Of a DNA stretch of 64,000 nt, positions 19,083-28,646 are shown piece after piece. Origin of the DNA: Comamonas flocculans (GTDB lineage: Bacteria; Pseudomonadota; Gammaproteobacteria; Burkholderiales; Burkholderiaceae_C); the NCBI RefSeq assembly GCF_007954405.1, contig NZ_CP042344.1, forward strand, positions 1,364,001 to 1,428,000, in the 5' to 3' direction. Position 1 is the first letter of the stretch. Every line of letters starts with the position of its first letter. The notes beneath the pieces were generated by a model that saw only the letters and a list, made by a program, of their open reading frames with translations, ran no database searches and was not told the DNA's origin. The position numbers were made by a program, and so were the translations under genes.

Positions 19083-20579
19083 TTTGACCGCCGCGAGGCG
19101 GGTGTCGATGATCGACGCCTCGATGTAGTCCTGCGCCCCCGCGCTCCTGCGCGCCAGGTCCTGCCCGGCGCGCAGCCGGTCCACCGCGCCGGCGTAGTCG
19201 TAGTGCGCGGCCTGCGCCTCGGCCTCGGCGCGCACCGCACGCAGCGGCTGGCCGTCCTGGCGCCACACCTGGGCCAGCGCCTGCCATGCGCCGCCATCGT
19301 CCGGGTGCAGGCTGACCCGGGTCTGCAGCGCGTCGGCCACCGTGGCGCCCTGGCCGTTGGCCAGCAGCACCCGGGTGCGCAGCAGCAATTCGGCGCGCGT
19401 GGCCTCCGCGCTGGCCGGGCCCAGCGCCCGCAGCGCCGCGGGCGCATCGCCCGCACCCAGCTCCAGCTCGGCGGCCAGCCAGCGCGCCTGTTGCAGCGCC
19501 GGCGCGTCGCCCTGCAGGTCGGCCTGCAGCGGCTGCAGCATGGCCCGGGCGTTTTTCCATTCGCCCAGCTGCATCGCGGCCAGCACCGCCTGGGTGCGTA
19601 CCGCCACGCGCCGGGGCAGCGCGCGGCCGGCCAGCTCGGCGTCCTGGCCGTCTTCCAGCCACTGGCGCCACTGCGCCACGCCGGGGCGCATCAGCACGCG
19701 CGCGCGGGCCTGCGCCATCAGGTGCACCAGTGGCGCGGGCGGGGCCGGCGCCAGCTCGCGCGGCAGGCGCGCATGCATGTCGGCGATGCGCTGGCTGGTC
19801 AGCGGGTGGCTGCGCAGCCAGGGCCAGCTGCCGTTGTCGTTGAGCCGGTTGGCCGCCTGCAGCTTGTCGAACATCGCCACGAAGCCCTGCGGTGCAAAGC
19901 CCGCGGGCTGCATCAGCGACAGGCCCACGCGGTCGGCCTCGCGCTCCATGCCGCGCGAGAAATTGAGCTGGTTCTGCACCGCCAGCGCCTGCCCGCCCAC
20001 CATCAGCGCCTGGCCGGCGTCGGGGCTGCGCGTGGCGGCGATCGCGCCCAGGATCATCGCGCCGATCATCAGGGGCGTCTGGCGCTTTTCCTGCGCGATC
20101 AGGCGCGGGATGTGGCGCTGGGTGACGTGCGAGAGCTCGTGCGCCAGCACCGAGGCGAGCTGCTCGGGCGCATCCACCACCGCCAGCAGCCCCAGGTGCA
20201 CGCCGAAAAACCCCCCGGGCAGCGCAAAGGCGTTGACCGTGCGCTCACGCACCAGCATCACCTTCCAGGCGAAGCGCTCGTGCATCTCGGGCGTCATCTC
20301 GCCGCGTGCGAGCGCCGCCTGGATCAGCCGCGCAAGCTGCCCCTGCACATAGTCCTGCAGCACCGGGTCCTGCACGTAGGCCGGGTCGCGGTAGATCTCG
20401 GCGGCGATGCGCTCGCCGAGCGCTCGCTCGCTGGCCAGCGACATCTCGTCGCCATCGCCGAGCGAAGGCAGCGCCTGCGCATGGCTCTGCGTGGGCAGCG
20501 CTGCTGTAACTACGATAAAGATAGCTGTTAGCGCTTGCCACACAAGGGATAGGGCGCGATTTTCCTTGAAATATTTCAC
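19038..20579 (-). CDS. M48 family periplasmic metalloprotease with TPR-like tail (BepA-like)
   Basis: A 513-residue secreted protease. A signal peptide (residues 1-34, cleaved after SHA) is followed by the M48 catalytic domain with H147-E-L-S-H151 zinc motif ([13 protein letters not shown]) and the third ligand in EREAD (about 212-216). From about residue 300 there is a helical repeat region resembling TPRs. Domain order and length match BepA/YfgC, the outer-membrane-assembly protease and chaperone. The ATG and the signal peptide up to WQALTAI are encoded by a repeat module (20521-20576), an unusual origin for an export signal. It is divergent from moaC with 68 bp between starts. Confidence 0.93.
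   Translation of the reverse strand: MKYFKENRALSLVWQALTAIFIVVTAALPTQSHAQALPSLGDGDEMSLASERALGERIAAEIYRDPAYVQDPVLQDYVQGQLARLIQAALARGEMTPEMHERFAWKVMLVRERTVNAFALPGGFFGVHLGLLAVVDAPEQLASVLAHELSHVTQRHIPRLIAQEKRQTPLMIGAMILGAIAATRSPDAGQALMVGGQALAVQNQLNFSRGMEREADRVGLSLMQPAGFAPQGFVAMFDKLQAANRLNDNGSWPWLRSHPLTSQRIADMHARLPRELAPAPPAPLVHLMAQARARVLMRPGVAQWRQWLEDGQDAELAGRALPRRVAVRTQAVLAAMQLGEWKNARAMLQPLQADLQGDAPALQQARWLAAELELGAGDAPAALRALGPASAEATRAELLLRTRVLLANGQGATVADALQTRVSLHPDDGGAWQALAQVWRQDGQPLRAVRAEAEAQAAHYDYAGAVDRLRAGQDLARRSAGAQDYIEASIIDTRLAAVKSLLEEQTRERRLDD
20521..20576 (+). repeat. Interspersed repeat encoding the signal peptide of the M48 protease
   Basis: The plus strand reads ATAGCTGTTAGCGCTTGCC, then ACAAGGG and on to ATATTTCA. 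It matches the copy at 58818 at roughly 40 of 56 positions. Read in reverse it encodes the first ~20 residues of the protease. Confidence 0.75.
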
Positions 20580-20647
20580 ACCAGGCTCAGGGATCTGCCC
20601 GCAGGCAAAACCGTATGATGCCCGCTCCCCCTGAAGGTTTCCCCGCC

Positions 20648-21142
20648 ATGACCGACTCGCCGCTCACCCACTTCGACGCCCAGGGCCAGGCCCACATGGT
20701 GGACGTCGGCGCCAAGGGCGCCACGCACCGCGTCGCGCTGGCCACGGGCCGCATCACCATGCAGCCGGCCACGCTGCAGCAGATCGGCGCCGGCAACGCG
20801 AAGAAGGGCGACGTGCTGGCCGTGGCGCGCGTCGCCGGCATCATGGCCAGCAAGAAGACCAGCGAGCTGATTCCGCTGTGCCACCCGATCGCGCTCACGC
20901 GCGTAGCGCTGGACTTCGAGCTGCTGCACGGCGAGAGCGCCGTGCAATGCAGCGCCCGCGCCGAAACCGTGGGCCCCACGGGCGTGGAGATGGAAGCGCT
21001 CACCGCGGTGCAGGTGGCGCTGCTGACCATCTACGACATGTGCAAGGCCATGGACCGGGGCATGGTGATCGAGGGGGTGTGCCTGCTGGAAAAGCACGGG
21101 GGCAAGTCGGGCAGCTTCCTGCGCCGCCCCCCTGCCGCCTGA
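20648..21142 (+). CDS. moaC: Cyclic pyranopterin monophosphate synthase
   Basis: A 164-residue MoaC, which with MoaA converts GTP to cyclic pyranopterin monophosphate in molybdenum-cofactor synthesis. Characteristic elements: [12 protein letters not shown] at residues ~16-27, [11 protein letters not shown] (active-site histidine region) near 75, and [23 protein letters not shown] near 115-137. ATG 20648 gives the standard start [10 protein letters not shown]; the extra upstream codons are not conserved. It stands alone, with no other moa gene in the window. Confidence 0.97.
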   Translation: MTDSPLTHFDAQGQAHMVDVGAKGATHRVALATGRITMQPATLQQIGAGNAKKGDVLAVARVAGIMASKKTSELIPLCHPIALTRVALDFELLHGESAVQCSARAETVGPTGVEMEALTAVQVALLTIYDMCKAMDRGMVIEGVCLLEKHGGKSGSFLRRPPAA

Positions 21143-21166
21143 GCACGCCGTTCGGCGCGGAGCCGG

Positions 21167-22825
21167 CTATTGCGGCAGCGCCCGCTGCAAGATCGCCCCC
21201 ACGTCAAACCCGCGCAAGTCCACCGCGCCGGCCACGCGCGCGTTCACTCCGGCCGAACCGAGGCGCGTGGCAATGAAGGCGTCGGCCACGAAGGCGGGCG
21301 CGTGCTGGCGCAGCAGGCAGCCCTGGGCCAGCAGCACGAGCTGCTGCACGAAGACACGCCCCAGCGCCTCCAGTTCCGCGGGCGGCAGCTCCAGCAGGGC
21401 GCCGAGCGATTGCATCAAGGCCTTGAGCACGGGTTCCGCCATGGCGACCGGGGCCAGTTCCGCGAGCAGCGCCTTGGCCGCATCGGGCTCGCGCGCGAGC
21501 GCGCGCAGCACGTCCAGGCACATCACGTTGCCCGAGCCTTCCCAGATCGAATTGACCGGCGCCTCCAGGAACAGCCGCCCGACGATGCCATCCAGGATGT
21601 AGCCATTGCCGCCCAGCACCTCCATGGTCTCGCCGGTCAGCTCCACGCCGCGCTTGCAGACCCAGAACTTGGCGGCGGGCGTCATCATGCGTTTCCAGGC
21701 ACGCTCGGCGGGCGTGTCGTCCCTCTCATACGCCCGTGCCAGGCGCATCAGGAGCACCAGCGCCGCCTCGCTCTCCAGCGCCATGTCGGCCAGCACCGCG
21801 CGCATCAACGGCTGCTCGGCCAGCGCCTTGCCAAAGGCATGGCGCTCGCGCGTGTAGGCGATGGCTTGCACCAGCGCCTGGCGGAAGATGGCCGCACTGC
21901 CGACCACGCAGTTCAGGCGCGTGAAGGTGGCCATCTCGATGATGGTGCGTATGCCCTTGCCTTCCTCGCCCATCAAGATGCCCCAGGCGTCGTGGAATTC
22001 CACCTCGCTGCTGGAGTTGCTGCGGTTGCCCACCTTGTCCTTCAGGCGCTGGATGTGCACCGCATTCTTCGTGCCGTCCGGGCGCCAGCGCGGCACGTAG
22101 AAGCAGGCAAACGGCCCGCCCTCGCCCACGCGCGCGACGACGAGGTGCGCGTCGCACATCGGCGCGGAAAAGAACCACTTGTGCCCGCGCAGCAGATACT
22201 CCTGCCCGCGCCCGCCCGCACCCACGGGCGTGGCCACGGTGGTGTTGGCGCGCACGTCCGAGCCGCCCTGCTTCTCGGTCATGCCCATGCCCACCCAGAT
22301 GCTGTCCTTTTGCTCCACCGGCAGGTCGCGCGGGTCGTAGGCGTCGCTGTAGAGCTTGGCGCCCAGCTGCGCCCAGAGCGTCTCCTCGCGCTTGATCAGC
22401 GGGATGCAGGCCTGGGTCATCGTCGCCGGGCAGAGCGTGCCCTGCTCCACCTGACCATGCAGATAGAAACCGGCCGCCCAGGCCGTCCAGCGGCCCGCCT
22501 TGCGCTCCTTGAAAGTGAGCGAGATCAGGCCCTCTTCCCGGTACATGGCCATGAGCTGGTGCCAGCTCGGGTGAAACTCGATCTGGTCGATGCGCCGCCC
22601 GCGGGTGTCGAACGCGTGCAGCTCGGGCGTGTGGCGGTTGGCCATGGCGGCGAGCTCATAGGTGTCGGTCTGGCCCAGCAACTGCGCGTAGCGGGACAGC
22701 CGCGGCATGGCCCATTCGGCGCCGTCGCGCCGGATGGCCTCGCTCAGCGCGGGGTCGGTGGCCAGCAGGTCGTAGTCGCGCAACTCGCTGACCTGGTTGA
22801 AGACGTCGTGGGTGTGCCAGCTCAT
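21167..22825 (-). CDS. AidB-like acyl-CoA dehydrogenase
   Basis: A 552-residue flavoprotein of the acyl-CoA dehydrogenase superfamily whose length and N-terminus (HDVFNQVSEL) match AidB of E. coli (541 residues) rather than ~390-residue beta-oxidation enzymes. FAD-binding and catalytic-loop segments are visible: MGMTEKQGGSDVRANTT (FAD ribityl region), HKWFFSAPMCDAHLVVAR, NCVVGSAAIFRQALVQA, and GGNGYILDGIVGRLFLEAPVNSIWEGSG. AidB belongs to the alkylation-damage response, but no ada or alk gene is adjacent. Its ATG overlaps the upstream symporter stop by 4 bp (ATGA), so the two are coupled. Confidence 0.93.
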   Translation of the reverse strand: MSWHTHDVFNQVSELRDYDLLATDPALSEAIRRDGAEWAMPRLSRYAQLLGQTDTYELAAMANRHTPELHAFDTRGRRIDQIEFHPSWHQLMAMYREEGLISLTFKERKAGRWTAWAAGFYLHGQVEQGTLCPATMTQACIPLIKREETLWAQLGAKLYSDAYDPRDLPVEQKDSIWVGMGMTEKQGGSDVRANTTVATPVGAGGRGQEYLLRGHKWFFSAPMCDAHLVVARVGEGGPFACFYVPRWRPDGTKNAVHIQRLKDKVGNRSNSSSEVEFHDAWGILMGEEGKGIRTIIEMATFTRLNCVVGSAAIFRQALVQAIAYTRERHAFGKALAEQPLMRAVLADMALESEAALVLLMRLARAYERDDTPAERAWKRMMTPAAKFWVCKRGVELTGETMEVLGGNGYILDGIVGRLFLEAPVNSIWEGSGNVMCLDVLRALAREPDAAKALLAELAPVAMAEPVLKALMQSLGALLELPPAELEALGRVFVQQLVLLAQGCLLRQHAPAFVADAFIATRLGSAGVNARVAGAVDLRGFDVGAILQRALPQ

Positions 22826-23814
22826 GGGATTCCTCCGGGATCGGTCGCTACCGCCGGGCGCGCCTGAAAACGCCGCGCCAGCGCCGCACAGGCCATCAGT
22901 TGCACCTGGTGGTAAACCATCAGCGGCAGCAGCAAGGCCCCCATGGTGCCACCGGCGAACAACACCTGGGCAATAGGCACACCGGTCGCCAGACTTTTCT
23001 GCGACGCGGCAAACAGCGCGGTGATGCGCTCGGCCGGCCCGAAGCCCAGCCGCAGCGTGGCCCGGTGGCAGCCCCACAACACCAGCGCCAGCAGCGCCAG
23101 ACAACAGAGCAGCAGCAGCGCCAGGCGCTGCGCCGGCAACTGGTGCCACAGGCCGTCGACCACCGCCTTGCTGAAGGCGGTGTAGATCACCAGGTAGATG
23201 GAAGACTGGTCCACGTGGCGCAACAGCCCGCGGTGCGTCTGCACCCACTGGCCCAGCCAGCGCCGCGCCCACTGGCCGGCGACGAAGGGCAGCAGCAACT
23301 GCAGCGCCACGCGCGCCAGCGCCTGGCCGAAGTCCAGACCCTGCACCGCCGAGCCCATGAGCAGCAATACCAGCGCCGGCGTGGCAAACACCCCGACCAG
23401 GCTGGAGACGGCGGCGGCGCAGACGGCAGCCGGCACGTTGCCGCGCGCCATCGAAGTGAGCGCGATGGCCGACTGCACCGTGGACGGCAGCACGCACAGG
23501 TACAGCACGCCGCGTGCCAGGTCCGCCCCAAGCAAAGGCACGAGCAGCGGCTGCGCAGCCCAGCCCAGCAGCGGGAAGGCGACAAAACCCAGCGCCAGCA
23601 CGAAGCCCTGCAGTCGCCACTGCGCCAGGCCTTGCAGCACAGCGGCCAAGGACAGCTTGGCGCCGTGCAGAAAGAACAGCAGCGCGATCGCCACATTCGT
23701 CAGTACCGTCGCGCCCTGAGCCGCCGAACCGCGTACCGGCCAGAAGCTGGCCAGGGCGATCAGCGCAATCAGCGTCAGGATGAAGGGATCGGGCAGCCAG
23801 GCGGGTCTTTGCAT
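22822..23814 (-). CDS. Bile acid:sodium symporter family protein
   Basis: A 330-residue polytopic membrane protein with about nine or ten hydrophobic segments. It is of the YfeH/BASS type: NVAIALLFFLHGAKLS (TM2 region), LPSTVQSAIALTSMARGN (the conserved crossing-helix motif), VFATPALVLLLMG, and AASQKSLATGVPIAQVLF near the C-terminus. Start ATG 23814 (MQRPAWLPDPF) is chosen because the family begins just before TM1; the frame is open back to 23883. Transported ligand unknown; families of this type move organic anions with sodium. The stop overlaps the AidB-like start. Confidence 0.92.
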   Translation of the reverse strand: MQRPAWLPDPFILTLIALIALASFWPVRGSAAQGATVLTNVAIALLFFLHGAKLSLAAVLQGLAQWRLQGFVLALGFVAFPLLGWAAQPLLVPLLGADLARGVLYLCVLPSTVQSAIALTSMARGNVPAAVCAAAVSSLVGVFATPALVLLLMGSAVQGLDFGQALARVALQLLLPFVAGQWARRWLGQWVQTHRGLLRHVDQSSIYLVIYTAFSKAVVDGLWHQLPAQRLALLLLCCLALLALVLWGCHRATLRLGFGPAERITALFAASQKSLATGVPIAQVLFAGGTMGALLLPLMVYHQVQLMACAALARRFQARPAVATDPGGIP

Positions 23815-23925
23815 GCGCCCATCTTGCACTGAAGCAAGCCGCGCGGGTGGCCACGCCGCTTTGCCGCCATGGCGTGCAGGCAACCGCTACGCTACACTTT
23901 TGCCAGCAGACAGCTCCCACGGACC

Positions 23926-25125
23926 ATGGACATGGCCTCGCTTGCGCCCCTCGATACCCGGACCATGATGGTGATGGTGATTGCCGGCACCCTGAGCATG
24001 GCCCTGGCCATGGCCTTCGTGCGCACCCCGCGGCGCGAGGGCACGGGCTTCTGGGCCTGGGCGCTGCTCACGCACGCCGGCACCTATCTGCTGTTCATGC
24101 TGCGCGGCCAGATTTCCGACTGGCTCAGCATCGTGCTGGCCAACACCATCCTGGCGGGTACCTTCGCCCTGCTGCTGGCCGCCGTGACCGCGTTCCACGG
24201 TCGCGCGCAGCCATGGATGTGGCTGCTTGCACCGATACCAGCCACGGCGCTGCTCAACGGCCTGTTCCTGCAAGACCTGCGCCTGCGGCTGCTCACGAGC
24301 AGCTTCATGCTGAGCATCCAGATCGTGCTCATCGTCTGGGCGCTGTGGCGCCCCACGCGGCCGAACCAGCCGCGCGGTGCCATCCTGATCACCCTGGCGC
24401 TGTCCACGCAGGGCGCGATCCTGCTGCTGCGCGGGATTTGGTATCTTTCGCAGCCCACGGCGGTCCAGGGCCTGGGCGGCAACGGCACCGCGCAGAGCAT
24501 CACCTTCCTCTCGGCCTTCATCGTCGTGCTGCTGGCCTCGCTCGGCTTCGTCCTGATGACGCGCGACCGCGCCGAAGCCATCAACCACGAACTGGCCAAC
24601 AACGATCTGCTCACCGGCATTGCCAACCGGCGCCTGCTGCAGCAGACCCTGCAGCGCGACGCCCAGCATGCGATGCGCCAGCGCGAGGCCTATGCGGTGC
24701 TGATGGTGGACATCGACCATTTCAAGGCCATCAACGACAGCCGCGGCCACCTGGCGGGCGACGCCGTCCTGCGCCACGTGGCGCAGCTGCTGCACAGTCG
24801 CCTGCGCAGCCAGGACATGGTCGGCCGCTGGGGGGGCGAAGAGTTCCTGCTGCTGCTGCCGGCCACGGATGTCAGCGGCGCCAGCCGTCTGGCGCAGGAG
24901 CTGCGCACGCTGGTGCAGGACACGCCCTGCCGCTACGAGGGCATGCTGATTCCCGCGCAGATCAGCATAGGCGTGTGCGCCGCCACGCTGCAGCCTGGCG
25001 ACCGCGCCAGATGGCTGGTGGATGCGGCCGACAAGGCGCTGTACCGAGCCAAGGAGCGCGGGCGCAACAGTGTCGAGCAGGCGCCGCTGCTGCGCCCGGG
25101 CAAGCCGGTGCCTGCGCAGGGTTGA
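23926..25125 (+). CDS. Membrane-bound diguanylate cyclase (GGDEF)
   Basis: A 399-residue protein with six or seven hydrophobic segments over residues 12-212 and a C-terminal GGDEF domain. The active site is GGEEF at 303-307, with LLTGIANRR at 228-236 and DIDHFKAIND near 262-271, so it is expected to make c-di-GMP. A product-inhibition I-site RSQD lies at 294-297, exactly five residues before GGEEF. The N-terminal membrane sensor is unlike a named family; ligand unknown. ATG 23926 is chosen because the first TM follows. It is followed by a paralogue of identical architecture (25221). Confidence 0.93.
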   Translation: MDMASLAPLDTRTMMVMVIAGTLSMALAMAFVRTPRREGTGFWAWALLTHAGTYLLFMLRGQISDWLSIVLANTILAGTFALLLAAVTAFHGRAQPWMWLLAPIPATALLNGLFLQDLRLRLLTSSFMLSIQIVLIVWALWRPTRPNQPRGAILITLALSTQGAILLLRGIWYLSQPTAVQGLGGNGTAQSITFLSAFIVVLLASLGFVLMTRDRAEAINHELANNDLLTGIANRRLLQQTLQRDAQHAMRQREAYAVLMVDIDHFKAINDSRGHLAGDAVLRHVAQLLHSRLRSQDMVGRWGGEEFLLLLPATDVSGASRLAQELRTLVQDTPCRYEGMLIPAQISIGVCAATLQPGDRARWLVDAADKALYRAKERGRNSVEQAPLLRPGKPVPAQG

Positions 25126-25220
25126 GCGCGGCGCTTGGCGCCACGCTGGCCGCACGGCGGCGCCGCGCTGCCGATACACTTGAGCGCGATGCCCGTGGCA
25201 GGCAGCGCCTCCAGGCCCGC

Positions 25221-26435
25221 ATGAACCTCCCGTTTCGCTTCGACACACCCTCGATGCTCGTGATGATCATCGTGGCCACGGCGGCCATGGCCCTGGCCAT
25301 CGCCGTGGTGCGCCCCGCGCGCCGCGAAGGCCTGGGGTTGTGGGCGCTGGCGCTGGTGGCCCACGCGCTGGCCTATGTGCTGTTGCTGACCCACGCGCTG
25401 CTGCCGGACGGCCTGGGGCTCGCGCTATCCAACGCCAGCCTGAGCCTGGCCCTGGCGCTGTTGTTGGGCGCAGTGCATGGCTTTCACGCGCGGCCCCTGC
25501 CCCGCATGCCCGTGGCCCTGCCGGTGCTGACGGTATTCTTGCTGGCCGCATGGTTTGCGCAGGACTACCGAGCGCGCATCCTCGTGACGAGCGCCGTCTG
25601 GTCGCTGCAGATCACACTGGTGGTGCACGCGCTGTGGCGCCCGCAGCGGCCGGCGCAGTCGCGCGGCGCCTGGCTGCTGAGCGGTGCGTTGGGCGTGCAG
25701 GCGCTGCTGCTGGTCGCGCGCGGCCTGTGGTTCGTCGGCCATACGCCGCCGGGCGCGGGCTTTCTGCAGGGTGGCGACTTCGATGCGCTGGCGCTGATCT
25801 GCTCGCATGCGGTGCTGGTGCTGGCCTCGCTGGGCTTCATCCTGCTGACCAAGGACAGGGCCGATGCGGTCAATCTGCACCTGGCCAGCAACGACCCATT
25901 GACCGAGATCCCGAACCGGCGCCAGTTGCGGCGCACCCTGGCGCGCGACGTCGCCCGCGCGGTGCGTGAGCGCCAGCCCTATGCGCTGCTGCTGGTGGAC
26001 GTGGACCACTTCAAGGCGGTGAACGACCGCTTCGGCCATGCGGGCGGCGACATGGCGCTGCGCCACGTGGCGCATTTGCTGCAGCAGCCGCTGCGCCAGC
26101 AGGACCTGGTGGGCCGCTGGGGTGGAGAAAATTTTCTGGTGCTGCTGCCCGCCACCACGGCCACAGGCGCCCAGCTGGTGGCCGAAAAGCTGCGCCAGCT
26201 GGTGGAGAGGACGCCCGGCGCGCACCTGGGCCACAGCATCGCCCTCACGGTGAGCATAGGCCGCTGCGCCGAGGTGCTCGAACCGGGCGACGAGCCCGAG
26301 CACCTGGTAGAAACCGCCGACAAGGCGCTGTACGCGGCCAAGCGCGCCGGGCGCAACCGGGTGGAGAGCGCCTCGCTGCCGCGCATGCACCTGCTGCGCG
26401 GCGCGCAGGCGGCGCCCTCGCGCCATGCTTCCTGA
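25221..26435 (+). CDS. Membrane GGDEF protein with altered active site (paralogue)
   Basis: A 404-residue paralogue of the preceding gene, sharing the same membrane module (MIIVATAAMALAIAVVRPAR parallels the neighbour) and C-terminal GGDEF domain. The signature is GGENF at 301-305, so the fourth residue, glutamate in active cyclases, is asparagine. The usual LTGxxNRR is LTEIPNRR at 227-234, so the glycine is also lost. The I-site RQQD is kept (293-296). This suggests a weak or inactive cyclase that may bind c-di-GMP or GTP as a receptor. Start ATG 25221 sits 95 bp after the neighbour's stop. Confidence 0.9.
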   Translation: MNLPFRFDTPSMLVMIIVATAAMALAIAVVRPARREGLGLWALALVAHALAYVLLLTHALLPDGLGLALSNASLSLALALLLGAVHGFHARPLPRMPVALPVLTVFLLAAWFAQDYRARILVTSAVWSLQITLVVHALWRPQRPAQSRGAWLLSGALGVQALLLVARGLWFVGHTPPGAGFLQGGDFDALALICSHAVLVLASLGFILLTKDRADAVNLHLASNDPLTEIPNRRQLRRTLARDVARAVRERQPYALLLVDVDHFKAVNDRFGHAGGDMALRHVAHLLQQPLRQQDLVGRWGGENFLVLLPATTATGAQLVAEKLRQLVERTPGAHLGHSIALTVSIGRCAEVLEPGDEPEHLVETADKALYAAKRAGRNRVESASLPRMHLLRGAQAAPSRHAS

Positions 26436-26465
26436 ACGCCATCTTGGACAGAACGAGAAACAGCC

Positions 26466-27923
26466 ATGCACACTTTTGACAGCACTCTGGCGCGCGAGCG
26501 CCTGGAGCGCGCCTGGGACGAAGACCTGACGCGGCAGATCAGCGACTACATCGAAATCCCGGCCAAATCGCCGGCCTTCGCCGCCGACTGGCAGGCCCAG
26601 GGCCATATCGACACCGTGGTGCGCCGCGCCTGTACCTGGGTGGAGCAGCAGCAGGTGGCGGGCCTGGCGCTGGAGGTGGTGCGCCTGCCCGGGCGCACGC
26701 CGGTGATCTTCTTCGAGGTGCCCGCGGCGCACACCGCCAGCAGCGAGACCGCGCTGATGTACGGCCACCTGGACAAGCAGCCCGAGTTCGAAGGCTGGCG
26801 CAGCCACCTCGGACCGTGGACGCCGGTGATCGAGGGCGAAAAGCTCTACGGGCGCGGCGGCGCGGACGACGGCTACGCCATCTACGCCAGCGTGGCTGCC
26901 ATCAAGGAGCTGCAGCGCCAGGGCGTGGCGCATCCGCGCATCGTCGGCCTGTTCGAAACCTGCGAGGAAAGCGGCTCCTACGACCTGCTGCCCTATGTGG
27001 ACGCGCTGCGCACGCGCCTGGGCGAAGTGGCGCTGGTGGTCTGCCTGGACTCGGGCGCGGGCAACTACGAGCAACTGTGGCTCACCACCAGCCTGCGCGG
27101 CATGGCCAGCGGCACGCTCAAGGTCGAAATCCTCACCGAAGGCGTGCATTCGGGCGACTCCTCGGGCCTGGTGCCCTCGTCGTTTCGCATCATGCGCCAG
27201 GTGCTCGATCGGCTTGAAGACTCGCGCACCGGGCGCCTGCTGCCCGAGGGTTTTCATGTGCCCGTACCGCCCGAGCGCCTGGCGCAGGCGCAGGCAACGG
27301 CCGCCATCCTGGGCGATTCGGTGATATCCAACTTCCCCTGGGCGCATTACGACTGCGCCGGCGGCAGCCAGCAGGCGCTCGCGACCACGAGCAATCCGGT
27401 GCAGGCGCTGCTGCGCCGCACCTGGGAGCCGACGCTCTCGGTCACCGGCGCCGAAGGCCTACCCGCACTCAAGGATGCGGGCAATGTGCTGCGGCCCTAC
27501 ACGGCATTCAAGCTCAGCCTGCGCACGCCGCCCACGGTGGACGCAGGCGCCTGCGTGGCCGAAATGCAGCGCATCCTGGAAGACAACGCGCCTTACCAGG
27601 CGCGCGTGACCTTCCATGTGGACGGCGCCGCCAATGGCTGGAACGCACCGGCCGTGGCCCCCTGGCTGGCGGGCGCCCTGGACGAAGCCAGCCAGGCACA
27701 TTTCGGCGCGCCCTGCGGCTACATCGGCCAGGGCGGCACGATTCCGCTGATGAACATCCTGAGCCGCGGTTTTCCGCGGGCGCAGATGATGGTCTGCGGC
27801 GTGCTCGGCCCGCGCAGCAATGCCCACGGACCCAACGAGTTCCTGCACCTGCCCTACGCCAAGCGACTCACCGCGGCGGTGGCCCAGGTGTTGATGCGCA
27901 TGTCCACGCACGCGCCGCATTGA
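26466..27923 (+). CDS. M20 family metallopeptidase
   Basis: A 485-residue zinc-dependent hydrolase of the M20/M25/M40 family. The first metal site is ALMYGHLDKQPEF (H-x-D, residues 98-100), followed by LYGRGGADDGYA (bridging aspartate), LFETCEESGSYD (catalytic Glu and Zn ligand) and VCLDSGAGNYEQ. A dimerisation/lid domain lies between about 210 and 385, and HGPNEFLHL gives the last histidine ligand. Length and motifs resemble carnosinase-like or dipeptidase members; the substrate is unknown. It begins 30 bp after the second GGDEF gene and may be co-transcribed. Confidence 0.92.
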   Translation: MHTFDSTLARERLERAWDEDLTRQISDYIEIPAKSPAFAADWQAQGHIDTVVRRACTWVEQQQVAGLALEVVRLPGRTPVIFFEVPAAHTASSETALMYGHLDKQPEFEGWRSHLGPWTPVIEGEKLYGRGGADDGYAIYASVAAIKELQRQGVAHPRIVGLFETCEESGSYDLLPYVDALRTRLGEVALVVCLDSGAGNYEQLWLTTSLRGMASGTLKVEILTEGVHSGDSSGLVPSSFRIMRQVLDRLEDSRTGRLLPEGFHVPVPPERLAQAQATAAILGDSVISNFPWAHYDCAGGSQQALATTSNPVQALLRRTWEPTLSVTGAEGLPALKDAGNVLRPYTAFKLSLRTPPTVDAGACVAEMQRILEDNAPYQARVTFHVDGAANGWNAPAVAPWLAGALDEASQAHFGAPCGYIGQGGTIPLMNILSRGFPRAQMMVCGVLGPRSNAHGPNEFLHLPYAKRLTAAVAQVLMRMSTHAPH

Positions 27924-28049
27924 TCCGCAGCCACCCGCCCGGCACGGGGCAGGGCGGGGGCCGCAAAGGGCCTTCGCGGTTGAAACCCCTCTCGTGCGCA
28001 GCGCAAAACCGGCGTCATGGCACCGGCGACGGCCATGGGCCGCGCCCAC

Positions 28050-28086
28050 AAAAAAGCGCGCGACGACCGGGGGTGGCGACGCGCGC
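28050..28086 (-). terminator. Intrinsic terminator for the DUF1328-CsbD-BON-DUF883 run
   Basis: Read on the minus strand, GCGCGCG (28086-28080) pairs with CGCGCGC (28062-28056) and is followed by six Ts (28055-28050). It lies about 40 bp beyond the DUF1328 stop, in the spacer from the convergent M20 peptidase. Confidence 0.75.
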
Positions 28087-28127
28087 AGGAGAGAGACTGA
28101 AATCGGGCCAGCGGAGCCCGGACAGCG

Positions 28128-28301
28128 CTAGGCAACCATGCCCACGCCGAGGAATCCCAGCACGATCAGCACGATCGTGATGACGACGAACAGATAGAAA
28201 AGCGTCTTGGCGATCGACGCCGTGCCGGCACTCAAACCGCTGAAGCCCAGCACCCCGGCGATCACCGAGACAATTCCGAAAATGATGGCCCATTTGAGCA
28301 T
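28128..28301 (-). CDS. DUF1328 small membrane protein (YtjA type)
   Basis: A 57-residue protein of two hydrophobic helices: MLKWAIIFGIVSVIAGVLGF and LFYLFVVITIVLIVLGFLG around a short SAGTASIAKT loop. This is the full DUF1328/YtjA pattern. Function unknown; members turn up in stress- and stationary-phase-regulated gene groups. The start ATG 28301 is preceded by a gene-free leader of 84 bp downstream of csbD. It is followed by the terminator at 28050-28086. Confidence 0.9.
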   Translation of the reverse strand: MLKWAIIFGIVSVIAGVLGFSGLSAGTASIAKTLFYLFVVITIVLIVLGFLGVGMVA

Positions 28302-28385
28302 GGTGGCCCTCCGTGTGTTTGGGATGCACGGCTCGGGGCCGTGCTGGCCCGCCGGCCCCCTGCAGGGAGACCGGCGGGAAGCTGC

Positions 28386-28595
28386 TTACCAGACGTAGTG
28401 GTTGCGGGTTTCCCAGTCGCGCACCTGCTCTTCGGCGGCGTCGCGGGCCATGCCGTGGCGTTCCTGCAGCTTGCCCAGCAGCTGGTCGCGCCGGCCTGCG
28501 ATCACGTCCAGGTCATCGTCGGTGAGCTTGCCCCACTGCTCCTTGACCTTGCCCTTGAATTGCTTCCAGTTGCCCTTGATGGTGTCTTCGTTCAT
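28386..28595 (-). CDS. CsbD family stress protein
   Basis: A 69-residue CsbD-like protein: MNEDTIKGNWKQFKGKVKEQWGKLTDDDLDVI is the family N-terminus, then GRRDQLLGKLQERHG. CsbD proteins are small, hydrophilic and induced under general stress; a structural role is unproven. A strong Shine-Dalgarno AGGAGGT lies 5 bp upstream of ATG 28595, which suggests high expression. It belongs with DUF1328, BON and DUF883 in a stress-type run. Confidence 0.95.
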   Translation of the reverse strand: MNEDTIKGNWKQFKGKVKEQWGKLTDDDLDVIAGRRDQLLGKLQERHGMARDAAEEQVRDWETRNHYVW

Positions 28596-28646
28596 GTGAC
28601 CTCCTGGTCGTTTGTTGGTTGAATGGATTTGCCTCGGTGCAACGGC

